From NCBI GenBank assembly GCA_014534385.1, contig JACVRP010000009.1, forward strand, positions 1 to 23,166: DNA of 23,166 nt, written 5' to 3'. The first letter of the stretch is position 1, and each line of letters opens with the position of its first letter. A program made the translations under genes and the position numbers. Positions 22,218-23,166 of this stretch are shown here, piece after piece. The notes under the pieces are model-generated. The model was not told the origin of the DNA. It saw nothing but the letters and a program-made list of their open reading frames with translations, and searched no databases. This DNA is from Cyanobacteria bacterium Co-bin13. GTDB taxonomy: Bacteria; Cyanobacteriota; Cyanobacteriia; Phormidesmidales; Phormidesmidaceae.

Positions 22218-23166
22218 TTACCCAGCGACTTTTGAGGCTCGCAGTTGGCCGCAGGCAGCGTCTTTTTCTAACCCGCGAGAATAGCGAACGCTGACGGCAA
22301 TGTGCTGGTCTTCCAGAGCTTTGACGAAGGCTCGAATGCGGCTTTCGCTGGGGCGCTGGTAGTCTACTTCACTGATAGGGTTGTAAGGAATCAGGTTGAC
22401 GTGGCTTTGGAAGCCGCGCAGGTGACGAGCCAGTTCCAGGGCATGCTCAGGCGTATCGTTGAGCTCGGCTAGCAGAATGTACTCAAAGGAGACTCGCCGC
22501 CCAGTTTGCTTGACGTAGTCGCGGCATTCTTCTAGCAAAGCCTCTAGGGGGTAAGCTTGGGCGCTGGGAATCAGTTTGGTTCTAAGAGCTTGGTTAGAGG
22601 CGTGCAGGCTGACGGCCAGCGTGACCTGGAGCTGTTCTGCTGCCAGGCGTCGGATACGGCCCGGAATGCCTACGGTAGAGAGAGTAATGGTGCGCTGGCT
22701 AATGCCAACGTCCTGATTGAGGCAGCGAATGGCGGCGACCACGTTGTCACTATTTAGCAGCGGTTCGCCCATGCCCATAAAAACAATATGGCTGACCCGC
22801 TGGTCAAAGTCTTCCTGCACCGTCAGCACCTGATCCACGATTTCATGGGTAGCTAAGTTTCGCAGAAAGCCGCCTTTGCCGGTGGCGCAAAAGTCGCAGG
22901 CCATCGGGCAGCCCACCTGGGAGGAAACGCACACCGTCAGCCGTCGGGGCGAGGGCATGCCAACGGTTTCAATAATGTGACCATCGGCCAGCTTCAGCAG
23001 ATATTTGACCGTACCGTCGGGAGCTTCTGAGCGGTGGTGGATTTGGGCGCGGCCCACCGGCACGTCGGCAATTTGCTCCCGCCAGGCTTTTGAAAAGACG
23101 GTGATTTCACTCAGGGAGTGAATGCCTTTGTGATAGAGCCAGTCGTGCAGCTGCTTGGCTCGGAAT
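22218..23166 (-). CDS. rlmN: Dual-specificity RNA methyltransferase RlmN (partial, 5' end off window)
   Basis: RlmN is a radical SAM enzyme that methylates C2 of A2503 in 23S rRNA and of A37 in some tRNAs. The 4Fe-4S ligand motif is CPMACDFC (CxxxCxxC), followed by ATGKGGFLRNL; the GMGEPLLN, RRVSFEYILL and LIPYNP segments are all family hallmarks. The C-terminal reactive Cys is present in AACGQLRAS. The frame stays open to the right edge of the window: the bases beyond an internal GTG at 23063 encode FRAKQLHDWLYHKG, the known N-terminal region. About 315 codons are visible; roughly 30-40 N-terminal residues are missing. Confidence 0.95.
   Translation of the reverse strand, partial: FRAKQLHDWLYHKGIHSLSEITVFSKAWREQIADVPVGRAQIHHRSEAPDGTVKYLLKLADGHIIETVGMPSPRRLTVCVSSQVGCPMACDFCATGKGGFLRNLATHEIVDQVLTVQEDFDQRVSHIVFMGMGEPLLNSDNVVAAIRCLNQDVGISQRTITLSTVGIPGRIRRLAAEQLQVTLAVSLHASNQALRTKLIPSAQAYPLEALLEECRDYVKQTGRRVSFEYILLAELNDTPEHALELARHLRGFQSHVNLIPYNPISEVDYQRPSESRIRAFVKALEDQHIAVSVRYSRGLEKDAACGQLRASKVAG

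Overview
The window comes from a cyanobacterium. The palindrome GCGATCGC (HIP1) occurs 18 times in 23.2 kb, where chance would give well under one. Several genes are cyanobacterial signatures: a Ycf33/DUF751 protein, the nrtABCD type of nitrate transporter with a fused NrtC, and a CrtISO-like flavoprotein. GC content is moderately high and gene order resembles filamentous Leptolyngbya/Nodosilinea-type genomes; the genus is a guess. No rRNA, tRNA, CRISPR array, transposase, integrase or phage gene was seen.

Left part (1-6.9 kb): a small ion channel; an HxlR-family regulator divergent from a quinone oxidoreductase, with a palindrome inside the likely oxidoreductase promoter; a CrtI/CrtISO-like FAD enzyme in line with the oxidoreductase; a long Pro/Ala-rich lipoprotein whose 3' end overlaps the FAD enzyme gene tail to tail by 193 bp; and an EamA-type exporter.

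Middle part (7-14.7 kb): a metallophosphoesterase with a coiled-coil insert, a two-gene membrane module of unknown function (TIGR02587/TIGR02588), a solitary Dam-type adenine methyltransferase, the cluster DUF751-rbfA-nagZ, and a glutaminase on the opposite strand.

Nitrogen region (14.6-20.9 kb): a 790-bp gap separates glsA from the divergent nrtABCD operon. The gap holds a perfect TGCA-N5-TGCA dyad of the kind described for NtcB, then an NtcA-type promoter (GTG-N8-TAC-N22-TAN3T), then a predicted leader of about 520 nt with a perfect 18-bp palindrome. NrtA, and the NrtA-like domain of NrtC, both keep the His and Lys expected of nitrate rather than bicarbonate binding. The nitrite and nitrate reductase genes that usually flank nrtABCD are absent. 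The operon carries an inverted repeat between nrtA and nrtB, a GC-rich 8-bp tandem repeat between nrtB and nrtC, and ends at a strong intrinsic terminator.

Right part (20.9-23.2 kb): a general-stress-type membrane protein preceded by a perfect palindrome, then rlmN (cut by the window edge) followed on the same strand by a small SAM-dependent methyltransferase.

The most novel-looking items are the nitrate operon control region with its detached layout and long leader, the uncharacterised TIGR02587/TIGR02588 pair, and the antisense-overlapping lipoprotein gene. I found no clear evidence of an entirely new defence or mobile system.
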